Translations under genes and position numbers: made by a program
Notes under the pieces: model-generated
The model's database searches: none
The model's input: only the letters and a program-made list of their open reading frames with translations
Told to the model about the DNA's origin: nothing
Shown here: piece after piece, positions 1-7,195 of the stretch
How the letters are laid out: each line of letters starts with the position of its first letter
Numbering within the stretch: the stretch's first letter is position 1
NCBI RefSeq assembly: GCF_014897585.1
Contig: NZ_JABUXW010000022.1
Span: 1 to 64,000 of the forward strand
Reading direction: 5' to 3'
Source of the DNA: Brachybacterium tyrofermentans
GTDB taxonomy: Bacteria; Actinomycetota; Actinomycetes; Actinomycetales; Dermabacteraceae
Length of the DNA stretch: 64,000 nt

Positions 1-313
1 CAAGGTCAACCCCCGCACCGGCGAAATCGCGAGTTGACAACTATAGGAGCGTCAATGCGCTGGCCGAGGCCCTGAACTCGCTGTTCAAAGCCGAGGTCAT
101 CCGGAACCTCGGTCCTTGGAAGGGCATCGACGACGTCGAGATCGCGACCGCGGAATGGGTCCACTGGTTCAACACCTTCCGGCCCCATCTCTCGCTCGGC
201 GGTCTCACACCGCAGGCCTTCCGCGACGCCTCCTCCACGACCGTTCCCGAACCGCTCCCCGAGACCCTCAACGCCAGATAACCGACCCTCCACCAAAACC
301 GGGGCTTGACAGA
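1..313 (+). mobile_element. IS3-family element, 3' end only (transposase OrfB C-terminus)
   Basis: The frame ending with TAA at 279-281 encodes the last part of an IS3-type OrfB integrase-like transposase. It contains the final catalytic Glu region (NALAEALNSLFKAEVI, with the Glu followed seven residues later by Lys), then RGPW-like NLGPWKGIDDVEIATAEW and WFNTFRPHLSLGGLTPQAF, which is the usual C-terminus of this family. The segment is cut by the left window edge, and around 39-52 the spacing before NALAE is longer than usual (DNYRSVNALAE instead of DNYDNALAE), so it may carry a small insertion. The element appears to end in CCAAAACCGGGGCTTGACA at 293-311, which resembles an IS3 terminal repeat. 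It abuts a truncated oxidoreductase gene directly, so the insertion or a later deletion destroyed that gene. Confidence 0.75.
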
Positions 314-545
314 TGCCGCCCGCGCCGAGCCTGACGGTCCTGGTGTGCGCCGCGACGTGGGCGATCAGCACCGAGGTGGCTGAGGACGCGATCGACCGCA
401 TGTTGTGGTGCTCGGCGTACCAGACCCGCTCATATCCGGTCTCCTCCGCTTTCTGGGCCAGGGCGACCGTGCCCTTCAGGGCCTGCGCCACGGTCTGGTC
501 GCGGGCGGCGGTGGCGAGGTCGAGGATCGAGAGCGGGATGGGCAT
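312..545 (-). pseudogene. Luciferase-like flavin-dependent oxidoreductase, N-terminal fragment cut by the IS element
   Basis: Starting at the ATG at 543-545, after a GAAAGG ribosome binding site, the minus strand encodes MPIPLSILDLATAARDQTVAQ, then GYERVWYAEHHNMRSIASS and TRTVRLGAGGI. This is the N-terminus of the LLM class, normally about 330 residues, which reduces FMN-bound substrates in a TIM barrel. The phrase YAEHHN is the family hallmark. The match stops at about residue 77, in the middle of the usual RLGAGG(I/V)MLPNH motif, where the IS terminal sequence begins. The open frame continues into the IS on the opposite strand, but that extension is meaningless. The protein is surely non-functional. 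Confidence 0.8.
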
Positions 546-777
546 GAGGCACCTTTCGTCAGGAGGTGGCGCCGGACGGCGAAGCACCTGTTGGGACAAC
601 GCCCCCGGCGGCGACTTACTTCCCCGCAGCCGAGCTGCTCGGGCCGTAGCGTCCAAGATGTCAAGCCGTTCACCGACTTTAGGCGCGTTAAGGCGCGCTC
701 CCTGGGACTGGTCACAAATAGCCGTGCGTTTACGTTTCGCCGGTTTCAGGGCGCGCGGGCAAGCTTCGTGCGACGAC
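546..777. other. Intergenic stretch between the LLM remnant and the RelA-like gene
   Basis: No gene is supported here. It holds the upstream region of the broken oxidoreductase and the sequence downstream of the RelA-like gene. The base composition shifts from very GC-rich on the left to more AT-rich on the right (for example GACTTTAGGCGCGTTAAGG near 676-694). This may mark the edge of the transferred segment, but I see no clear attachment-site duplication or terminator hairpin. Confidence 0.4.
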
Positions 778-2205
778 TTAAAAGAGTTTGTCTCCAGCGC
801 GGTCGATCGCCACATTGTAGCCGTTGGCGGCGTCGACAAGTTGTCGCATTATGTTTTCGGCCCACCTTCGGCTCAGGTTCGTGGCCACAAACAGCACTCC
901 TTGGGGAGTCTTGACCGGGCGCGGATGCGAAGAAGGCCGCAAGTCATCTCGCTGCGGACTAATTGCATCTGCAATGGTGGCCGCTTCAATACCTGCCTCT
1001 CTTGCAACAATGGCCGCCAAATCACGAACTGCTCGAGCCGCAGGGACCGCCCGGGAGGCCGTGTCGTTTTCAATGATGGAATAGATCGCGAACTTGCCGC
1101 GGACGCGACGCAGGCGAAGGCGCAGCAATTGTGATCGATCCTCTTCCGTCGCTTGGTCGGCGTAACGGGCGCCGAAGGCAGCCAAGAGTTCGTCGTCTAG
1201 GCGTCGCGCACAAGTGGGCGGCCTAGGATAGTCCATAAAGCTAAATACCTCTTCGGACTCCACTGCTGAAAGCGCGGAACTGAGGTCTGCAATGGTGTTC
1301 ACCTCGAGTCGATCGAGCTGCGAATGCATGCGTTCAAAATACGAAGCAGGGCCGGGTTTTGAGTTAGGGAATCGCTCCATCGCAAAATCAAGAAGCGCTT
1401 CAGTCGTAAGCGCATCAGTAGTGACCTGGCTCTCCTCGCCTTCGAGGTCTTCCGTTAGTCTCGCAGGGTCGCTCTCAACGGCATCTTCGGGCTCAAAGGG
1501 ATATAGAATCTCCTGAATGTCGTTGAAGAGGGAGTCCATAACGCGCCGCATGCCGCCAGCTTCGATGAATTTTTGGTCGATCTGCCGCTTCTTGCTGCTC
1601 GGCAATTCGGCATAGGCGCCTGGTTTGTACCGCACGTCGTGCTCGTACTCCGCCCAGGCGTGGCCGGCCACGCTCCTAAGCTGTATCTCGAGCCCCGGAT
1701 ACTGGTCGAGAAACGTCGACAATGCGGCGAAACGCGAACGATCGCCGTGATCGTCGAGCGACGTTATTATAAAATGCTCACTATCGTAGCCGTTGTATTT
1801 TTCGTCGCCTGGGTTATGGCGTTGATTGACCACCGTCCGCTCACTGATAAGGCCTGCTAAATCTGCCCGGGCGCGAGAGGTAAAGAGAATGGCTCGAGCG
1901 GCAATGCAGTCGGTTATCTGAGCTCCCGGATCGGAGTATTTGTATTCGTCCTGGTCGTTGGTCTTTTGGGATTTTTCTTTGTAGGAAACAAGGCTCTTCG
2001 CGCGAGCTTCAATGGTGTGGATGGATATACTGGCGGAGCTGGCCAGTTCTAAAAGATATCTCCGCAAATCATCGGCGGCTTCGCTCAAGAGGGAGTGGTC
2101 GTTTGCGTATTGCCAGAGAAAGCGAGGGACGCGAACTTCATTGACATTATCTTGCTCCAAGGGGAGCGAGGAGACTGGGTCGGTTTGCATGCAGCTATTA
2201 TCCAT
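778..2205 (-). CDS. RelA/SpoT-domain protein (alarmone synthetase-like) with long uncharacterised C-terminal region
   Basis: 475 residues. The N-terminal 235 form a RelA/SpoT nucleotidyl-pyrophosphokinase domain: Arg68-x-Lys70-Ser with Ser74 and Lys76 (ATP site), Asp99 in ITDCIAARAILF (metal site), GYDSEHF at 139-145 (G-loop with the stacking Tyr and His) and EIQLRSVAGHAWAEYEHDVRY from Glu173 (second metal ligand). No HD hydrolase domain precedes it and no TGS/ACT domains follow, so it is not a housekeeping Rel enzyme. Residues 236-475 match nothing I can name; they include a charged helical stretch and end with TPQGVLFVATNLSRRWAENI. Small alarmone synthetases and toxSAS/CapRel-type effectors share this lone synthetase layout. 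Codon use is clearly more AT-rich than neighbours, and IS debris flanks it, which suggests transfer. The start could be Met1 (2205) or Met6 (2190); neither has a good ribosome binding site. Confidence 0.8.
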   Translation of the reverse strand: MDNSCMQTDPVSSLPLEQDNVNEVRVPRFLWQYANDHSLLSEAADDLRRYLLELASSASISIHTIEARAKSLVSYKEKSQKTNDQDEYKYSDPGAQITDCIAARAILFTSRARADLAGLISERTVVNQRHNPGDEKYNGYDSEHFIITSLDDHGDRSRFAALSTFLDQYPGLEIQLRSVAGHAWAEYEHDVRYKPGAYAELPSSKKRQIDQKFIEAGGMRRVMDSLFNDIQEILYPFEPEDAVESDPARLTEDLEGEESQVTTDALTTEALLDFAMERFPNSKPGPASYFERMHSQLDRLEVNTIADLSSALSAVESEEVFSFMDYPRPPTCARRLDDELLAAFGARYADQATEEDRSQLLRLRLRRVRGKFAIYSIIENDTASRAVPAARAVRDLAAIVAREAGIEAATIADAISPQRDDLRPSSHPRPVKTPQGVLFVATNLSRRWAENIMRQLVDAANGYNVAIDRAGDKLF

Positions 2206-2644
2206 GGATCTGGCGCTCGTGCCCTCGAGTTTCGCTGGAGAGTGCTGCGGTCCAGTGGGGGCAGCGTTTCAGGATCTCAGCCTCGAAAGGCTGTATGCAA
2301 TCCAGACGCTCGGCGGGTCTGCCAACGGGACCGAGGAGTGGCTCGACGACATCGTCGTCGGGTAGAGCGAACGAGCTGTCAGCTTCGTGCAGGCGACCAT
2401 CCCGGTCGAATATCAGCCGATAGAGATCTCCTGGGTGATAGGTCACCCGTGGCAACGGCTCGGATATGCAGGTCGCGACGTGCAGCTTCTCGCGGACGGC
2501 CTTCGAACTCGAGGAGTCACGCGGGTCATCGCTCACATTCATCCAGACCACGAGGCGTCTCAGCGGGTCGCCGAGCGCCTCGGCATGATGCCGTCGGACG
2601 TTGTCGTCGATGGGGAGACACGATGGATAGGGGCCCTCGTGTGA
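2189..2644 (+). pseudogene. GNAT-family N-acetyltransferase interrupted by an in-frame TAG
   Basis: The frame from ATG 2189 (or ATG 2204) reads LALVPSSFAGE..LSLERLYAIQTLGGSANGTEEWLDDIVVG, then TAG at 2363-2365, and continues without shift as SERAVSFVQATIPVEYQPIEISWVIG, HPWQRLGYAG, VIAHIHPDHEASQRVAERLGM and VVVDGETRW. Both halves match the order expected for one GNAT enzyme: N-terminal strands, then the acetyl-CoA loop (here degraded, QRLGYA for Q/RGxGYA) and the AHIHPDHEAS..V stretch. The second half could initiate at GTG 2387 but would lack the N-terminal strands. The start overlaps the start of the divergent RelA-like gene, which is unusual and suggests a recombination junction near 2190-2205. 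A reading frame on the opposite strand over 2198-2551 is judged to be a shadow. Confidence 0.6.
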
Positions 2645-2656
2645 TGCCTGGCGGGC

Positions 2657-2968
2657 CTACGTCTGGTGAGGGACATCCACCGTGAAGGGCTGGTGGTTGA
2701 GGAACCCGTTCCTCGCGATGACGAGCTGTCGTCGGCCCGAGGTCACCTCGACCTCCGTCTCATCGAGCCCGAGCAGTCCGGTCGTCCCGCGGTAGCGGGC
2801 ACCGCCGGCGACTGTATGGAGTCCGGGCTCGACGTGAACGTCCGTCGGCCGCCCCCATCGGCCGGAGTGCTCGGTCCCATCGACGAGGGCAGCCGGGCGA
2901 GCGAAGACCCGGAGAAACCACCCGTTGATCCAATGGGTCCGTGGAACCACAGAGAGCGTCGACTGCAT
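2657..2968 (-). CDS. Small conserved-type hypothetical protein
   Basis: 103 residues with an ATG start preceded by AGGA at a good distance. It contains THWINGWFLRVFARPAALVDG, then EHSGRWGRPTDVHVEPGLHTV and a strand-rich end (ETEVEVTSGRRQLVIARNGF). The pattern of a Gly/Pro-flanked strand followed by EPGLHTV resembles small beta-sandwich or PEGA-like modules, in which a short sequence sets up a surface strand; this is inference. There is no signal peptide or membrane segment. It lies alone between the GNAT remnant and another small gene on the same strand, with a 60-nt gap to the latter. Function unknown. Confidence 0.5.
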   Translation of the reverse strand: MQSTLSVVPRTHWINGWFLRVFARPAALVDGTEHSGRWGRPTDVHVEPGLHTVAGGARYRGTTGLLGLDETEVEVTSGRRQLVIARNGFLNHQPFTVDVPHQT

Positions 2969-3028
2969 GCATCGATCCTAGAAGCCCCGGCGGATAGGCG
3001 CTGGGTGGACGGCCAGGGCCCGCAGGTG

Positions 3029-3250
3029 TCAGGCGATGTTCGAGTCGTGGTGCTTGGCGGCCTCGGCGACGACCTCGTCGGTCCACTCCTCCTCGGGCAC
3101 CATCCGCGCGAGCTCCCAGCGCTGGTGCACCGGGCACTTCTGGAAGCGGCGGTTGCCGAGGCGGATGGCTGTGAACGATACGAGCGGGAACCACACGGTC
3201 TCGTAGTAGGCGCCCTTGCTGCACTGCACGATCGCCTGGTCAATATCCAT
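3029..3250 (-). CDS. Small hypothetical protein with a CPVH motif, probably leaderless
   Basis: 73 residues. The centre reads FTAIRLGNRRFQKCPVHQRW, followed by an acidic amphipathic C-terminus. Short actinobacterial proteins with RLGNxRxxxCPVxxxW are common and uncharacterised; they look like one half of a zinc ribbon, but only one Cys and two or three His are present, so metal binding is uncertain. A TAGCCT box ends six bases before the ATG and no ribosome binding site exists, so translation of a leaderless transcript is likely. It points away from the aldo/keto reductase gene on the other strand. Confidence 0.6.
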   Translation of the reverse strand: MDIDQAIVQCSKGAYYETVWFPLVSFTAIRLGNRRFQKCPVHQRWELARMVPEEEWTDEVVAEAAKHHDSNIA

Positions 3251-3365
3251 ATTTGCAGGCTACCCCCGGCCGCGGAGCAGTTCCCGCGCTCGGTCGCCGT
3301 CTGGAAGACTGGGACGTGCACCTGGCGTCGCTGCTCAGCGGCGCCCTGACGAACTGAGGTCGATG

Positions 3366-4388
3366 ATGTCCCTGCAGTACCGCACCCCCTCCCGCCTGGG
3401 CCGACCGCTGTCCGTGATCGGGCAGGGCTGCTGGCAGATCGGCGCCGACTGGGGCGACGTCTCCGACGAGTCCGCGAACGCCGTGCTCGACGCGGCCCGC
3501 GAGGCCGGCGTGACCTTCTTCGACACCGCCGACGTCTACGGGGACGGCCGCAGCGAGCGTCTGGTGGGCCAGATGCGTCAGCGCGCGGCGAGTGCCGAGG
3601 GCCCGTCGGCCCCGCTGTTCGTGGCCACCAAGGCGTCACGTCGGGCGGATCCCTTCGCCCCGGAGTCCTTCACCGAGGAGAACCTCCGGGCATGGGTGGA
3701 GCGCTCGCGGCAGAACCTCGCCACCGACACCCTTGATCTTGTGCAGCTGCACTGCCCGCCGCCCGCGATCTACCGCGATGACCAGGTGTTCGACGTGCTC
3801 GACACCCTGGCCGAGGAGAAGAAGATCGCCGCGTGGGGCGTCAGCGTCGAGACTTGCGAAGAGGCGCTGATCAGCCTCGAGCGCGAGCACCTCGCCTCGA
3901 TCCAGATCATCCTGAACCCGTTCCGCCTCAAGCCGCTGGACGAGGTCGTGCCCCAGGCCCGCGAGAAGGGCGTTGCGATCATCGCGCGCGTCCCCCTCGC
4001 CTCCGGCCTGCTCACGGGCAAGTTCTCCCCGTCCACCACCTTCGCCGCCAACGACCACCGCCACTTCAACCGCGGCGGCGAGGCCTTCGACCAGGGCGAG
4101 ACCTTCTCCGGCGTCGACTACGAGGTGGGGCTGCAGGCCGTGGCCCGCCTCGAGAAGGCGCTCGACGGTGCGATGCCGCTGCCCGAAGCCTCCCTGCGCT
4201 GGATCATCGCCCAGGACGGCGTCACCGCCGCGATCCCCGGCGCCAGCAGCGCCACGCAGGCGCAGCGCAACGCCGCCGCCGGCAGCGAGCCGACCGCCGA
4301 GCAGCAGACCGTGCTCGAGACGTTCGACGCCGCCGTGCGGGAGACCTACGACGAGCTGCTGCGCGAGGCGATCCACCCGCGCTGGTGA
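3366..4388 (+). CDS. Aldo/keto reductase
   Basis: 340 residues, a full-length AKR TIM-barrel enzyme that reduces carbonyls with NAD(P)H. The catalytic tetrad is visible: Asp and Tyr in FFDTADVYGDGRSE, Lys in LFVATKAS and His in LVQLHCPPP. The cofactor-binding end is present as LRWIIAQDGVTAAIPGASS. Two adjacent ATG codons exist (3363 and 3366); GAGG at 3356-3359 gives better spacing for the second. Substrate cannot be told from sequence; the family member most similar in style is the YajO/IolS-like general reductase group. Transcription ends against a convergent phosphatase gene, with hairpins and a 15-bp repeat between. Confidence 0.9.
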   Translation: MSLQYRTPSRLGRPLSVIGQGCWQIGADWGDVSDESANAVLDAAREAGVTFFDTADVYGDGRSERLVGQMRQRAASAEGPSAPLFVATKASRRADPFAPESFTEENLRAWVERSRQNLATDTLDLVQLHCPPPAIYRDDQVFDVLDTLAEEKKIAAWGVSVETCEEALISLEREHLASIQIILNPFRLKPLDEVVPQAREKGVAIIARVPLASGLLTGKFSPSTTFAANDHRHFNRGGEAFDQGETFSGVDYEVGLQAVARLEKALDGAMPLPEASLRWIIAQDGVTAAIPGASSATQAQRNAAAGSEPTAEQQTVLETFDAAVRETYDELLREAIHPRW

Positions 4389-4392
4389 CCTT

Positions 4393-4415
4393 GACCCGGC
4401 AGAGTCCGCCGGGTC
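4393..4415 (+). terminator. Hairpin just after the aldo/keto reductase gene
   Basis: GACCCGGC at 4393-4400 pairs perfectly with GCCGGGTC at 4408-4415 around a 7-nt loop, 4 nt after the stop codon. There is no T-tract, which is usual for high-GC actinobacterial terminators. Confidence 0.5.
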
Positions 4416-4504
4416 AGGGCCTGCCGGGCCAGGGCCTGCCGCGACAGGGCCTGCCGGGACAGGGCCTGCAGTGACTGGGCCAGCCGTGACAGAGGCCGCC
4501 GAGA
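4415..4504. repeat. 15-bp degenerate tandem repeat, six units
   Basis: Six consecutive 15-bp units begin at 4415, 4430, 4445, 4460, 4475 and 4490. The first four share CAGGGCCTGC and the last two are diverged (CTGGGCCAGC, CAGAGGCCGC). It occupies the gap between two convergent genes. A further hairpin (GGCCGCCG 4494-4501 with CGGCGGCC 4525-4532, inner CCCCG/CGGGG) overlaps its end and could serve as a bidirectional terminator. Confidence 0.75.
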
Positions 4505-4553
4505 CCCCGCATATGACGGGGCTGCGGCGGCCTTCGGGGTTCCGCGGCGTGCG

Positions 4554-5228
4554 TCAGACGGCGGCGTCGGCGTTCTCGTCGGCCGTCACGTCATGGCGGA
4601 TGTCGCCGAGCAGGTGCGCGCCGCCCAGCGGACCATTGATCCAGTCGATGAGCCGCCATCCCTGGTCCGGATGGCCCTCGAGCGCGACCATGCCCGTGTT
4701 GTGCAGGGGGCGTCCGTCGCGGGTGGACGGCTCGAGGTCCGCGGCGAGCGTCGCGAACACCCGGATCGCCGCCCCGTGGCTGACCACCGCGACCGTCGCC
4801 TCCTCCGGATGGCGCGCGGCGATCTCGCGCAGCGCCCCCGAATAGCGGGCCCAGAACGTGTGCCCGTCCTCGCCGCCGGCCAGGGCATGGTCGAAGTCGC
4901 GACCGCCCCAGATCGCCTGGGTCTGCTGGTAGGCCTCGACGGCCTCGGCGTCCCGGCACATCTCGACGTCGCCGGCGAGGATCTCCTCGAGCCCCTCGGT
5001 GACGCGGGCCTCGAGACCGAGCGCCTCGGCCAGCGGCGCGGCCGTCTCATGGGTGCGCACCAGCGGGGACACGTACAGGCCGGCGATGCTCTCCGCGGCG
5101 AGGGCGGCGGGGACCGCCCGAGCCTGCTCACGGCCCAGATCCGTCAGCCCGGCACCGGGGCGCCCGGTGTCGAGCGCCCCGAGGATGTTGTTCGGGGTCT
5201 GGCCATGGCGGATGAGGAGAAGTCGCAT
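4554..5228 (-). CDS. Histidine phosphatase family protein (phosphoglycerate mutase-like)
   Basis: 224 residues. It opens with the phosphohistidine motif LLLIRHGQT (RHG at residues 7-9), has the usual LTDLGREQA and YVSPLVRTHETA segments, and the second catalytic His in VAVVSHGAAIRV. Such enzymes form a phospho-His intermediate and act on small phosphoesters or phosphoproteins; the precise substrate cannot be inferred. The ATG at 5228 is chosen because the RHG motif must lie near the N-terminus and AAGG precedes it; a longer frame upstream has no homology. Cytosolic. It faces the convergent aldo/keto reductase and diverges from dhaK. Confidence 0.85.
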   Translation of the reverse strand: MRLLLIRHGQTPNNILGALDTGRPGAGLTDLGREQARAVPAALAAESIAGLYVSPLVRTHETAAPLAEALGLEARVTEGLEEILAGDVEMCRDAEAVEAYQQTQAIWGGRDFDHALAGGEDGHTFWARYSGALREIAARHPEEATVAVVSHGAAIRVFATLAADLEPSTRDGRPLHNTGMVALEGHPDQGWRLIDWINGPLGGAHLLGDIRHDVTADENADAAV

Positions 5229-5374
5229 ATCCCGGACCTTAGGCCACGAGCCTCGGAAGTCGGGACGGGCCGGTCGTCGGTGTGCACGGAGTTCGATGTG
5301 CACGGAACCATGAGAAGCGATCACAGGTCCCGGCGTAGCCTGGCCATGACCCCGTGCCCAGCCAAGGAGCGCCC

Positions 5375-6370
5375 ATGCGTCGCAGCATCCTCAATGACCC
5401 GGACGATCTGATCCCGGAGGCCCTCGAAGGCCTCGCCCTCACCCACCCCACGCAGCTCGAGCTCCACGCCGAGCACCGCTTCCTCAGCCGCAAGCAGCCC
5501 GCCCGCGACAAGGTGGGCCTGGTCAGCGGCGGCGGATCCGGCCACGAGCCGCTGCACGCCGGGTTCGTGGGCACCGGGATGCTCGACGTCGCGGTCGCCG
5601 GCGCCGTGTTCGCCAGCCCCACCGCGCTGCAGGTCCTGGCGGCCACGAAGGCGGCCGACGCGGGCCGCGGCGTGGTCCAGATCGTCAAGAACTACACCGG
5701 CGACGTGCTGAACTTCCGCATCGCGGGAGAGATCAGCGGCGACGACGCGATCGATACCGAGATCGTGCTGGTGGACGACGACGTCGCCACCGACAGCGGG
5801 GGCGACGGCCCCGGCCGGCGCGGCACCGCCGCCACCGTGATCGTCGAGAAGGTGTGCGGAGCGGCCGCCGAGGAGGGCGCGAGCCTCGCCGAGGTCGCTG
5901 CGATCGGACGCCGTGCCGCCGCGTCGGCCCGCACCATGTCCCTGGCGCTCGCCGCCGGCACCCACCCGGGCGATGACCGCCCCCAGTTCGACCTCGAGGA
6001 CGACGAGATCGAGCTCGGCGTGGGCATCCACGGGGAGCGCGCCGCGAAGCGCGCCGCCTTCACCGACGCGAACGGGCTCACCGACCTGCTGCTCGAGCCG
6101 CTGCTGGCCGAGCTCGACCTGCACCGCGGCGACCAGGTCCTCGCGATCGTCAACGGCCTGGGCTCCACCTACCCCCTCGAGCTGCAGCTCGTGGCCCGCG
6201 CCCTGCACCACCGCCTCGGCGAGGCGGGCATCGAGATCGGCCGCTCCCTCGTCGGCTCCTATGTGACCAGCCTGGACATGCACGGCGTCTCGATCACCCT
6301 CATGCCGCTGGACGACGAGCTGCGCCGCCTCTGGGACGCCCCCGTCCACACCCCCGCCCTGACCTGGTAA
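5375..6370 (+). CDS. dhaK: Dihydroxyacetone kinase subunit DhaK
   Basis: 331 residues, standard DhaK length. DhaK holds dihydroxyacetone as a hemiaminal on a His during its phosphorylation. That His is His219 in the conserved GIHGE motif; the substrate-loop region SGGGSGHEPLHAGFVG is at 51-66, and VKNYTGDVLNF is present. ATG 5375 follows AAGGAG at ideal spacing. A TAGCCT box at 5337-5342 may be the -10 element. dhaL follows 11 nt downstream, so the two are an operon. No dhaM-like phosphodonor gene is next to them. Confidence 0.95.
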   Translation: MRRSILNDPDDLIPEALEGLALTHPTQLELHAEHRFLSRKQPARDKVGLVSGGGSGHEPLHAGFVGTGMLDVAVAGAVFASPTALQVLAATKAADAGRGVVQIVKNYTGDVLNFRIAGEISGDDAIDTEIVLVDDDVATDSGGDGPGRRGTAATVIVEKVCGAAAEEGASLAEVAAIGRRAAASARTMSLALAAGTHPGDDRPQFDLEDDEIELGVGIHGERAAKRAAFTDANGLTDLLLEPLLAELDLHRGDQVLAIVNGLGSTYPLELQLVARALHHRLGEAGIEIGRSLVGSYVTSLDMHGVSITLMPLDDELRRLWDAPVHTPALTW

Positions 6371-6381
6371 GGAACACACTC

Positions 6382-7101
6382 ATGACTGAACAGACCCCCA
6401 GCAGGACCCTCCCCGCAGGCTTCGGCCGCGCGTTCGTGCTCACCCTGCGCGAAGCCCTCGAGGGCGCCGCGGACGACCTCGGCGACCTCGACCGCCGCGC
6501 CGGCGACGGCGACTTCGGCACCAACGTGCGCACCGCGATGAAGCACCTCGATGCGAACCTCGAGGCTGACGAGCCCAGCAGCTACCGCGAGTACCTGACC
6601 GCGCTGTACATGGCGTGGCTCGGCGTGGGCGGCACCAGCGGGCCCCTCTTCGGCATGTTCTTCCGCGACCTGGCGAAGGCGGGGGAGGAATCCGGCGCCG
6701 AGGGCGACGCGGGCGCCGCAGACGCCGGTGTGCCCACCGCGGCACAGTTCGCCGATGCGCTCGCCGCCGGCCAGGCCACCGTGCAGCGCTACGGCGAGGC
6801 AAAGGTGGGCGACAAGACGATGATCGACTCCCTCGACCCGGCCGTCGCCGCCCTCCGCGCGGCCCTCGAGGCAGATCCCGAGACCAGCGCCGTCGAGGCC
6901 CTGTTCGCCGCCGAGGATGCCGCTGTCGCGGGGGCCACCGCCACCGCGCAGACCACCGCCCGCCGTGGCCGTGCGAGCTACGTCGGCGACGCCTCGAAGG
7001 GCGTCATCGACCCCGGCTCCGCCGCCATGGCCATCGTGATCAGCTCCGCTCGTGCCGGCGCCGACGGCTCCGGCGTCGCCCACTTCGGCTGGATCGCCTG
7101 A
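6382..7101 (+). CDS. dhaL: Dihydroxyacetone kinase subunit DhaL
   Basis: 239 residues. DhaL carries the tightly bound nucleotide that phosphorylates dihydroxyacetone on DhaK. The nucleotide/Mg site RRAGDGDFGTN (residues about 38-49) has the three expected Asp-rich positions, and GVGGTSGPLFG, GDKTMIDSL and the C-terminal YVGDASKGVIDPGS are all present. The central loop after FFRDLAKAG is longer and Ala-rich. It has a TAAGGA ribosome binding site that overlaps the dhaK stop. In PTS-dependent systems DhaL is recharged by DhaM; that gene is not visible here and would have to be elsewhere. Confidence 0.95.
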   Translation: MTEQTPSRTLPAGFGRAFVLTLREALEGAADDLGDLDRRAGDGDFGTNVRTAMKHLDANLEADEPSSYREYLTALYMAWLGVGGTSGPLFGMFFRDLAKAGEESGAEGDAGAADAGVPTAAQFADALAAGQATVQRYGEAKVGDKTMIDSLDPAVAALRAALEADPETSAVEALFAAEDAAVAGATATAQTTARRGRASYVGDASKGVIDPGSAAMAIVISSARAGADGSGVAHFGWIA

Positions 7102-7130
7102 GGGCACCTGCCGTCCCGGATGCCGAGGAG

Positions 7131-7154
7131 CAGGGCACAGGTCCTGGTGCCCTG
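7131..7154 (+). terminator. Hairpin after dhaKL
   Basis: CAGGGCAC (7131-7138) and GTGCCCTG (7147-7154) form a perfect 8-bp stem with an 8-nt loop, 29 nt after the dhaL stop and before the convergent RES gene. No T-tract. Confidence 0.5.
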
Positions 7155-7195
7155 CGGCGATGCATGGAGGCCCTGCCTCGTCCCGATCGGCGAGC

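Noticed and set aside
6..839. A 277-residue frame on the minus strand covering the IS end and the LLM gene
   Set aside because: Only residues corresponding to 312-545 match a known family; the rest reads antisense through the transposase and upstream region.
2198..2551. Minus-strand frame opposite the GNAT gene
   Set aside because: The plus strand reads as two aligned halves of a known fold, whereas this frame has no recognisable motif.
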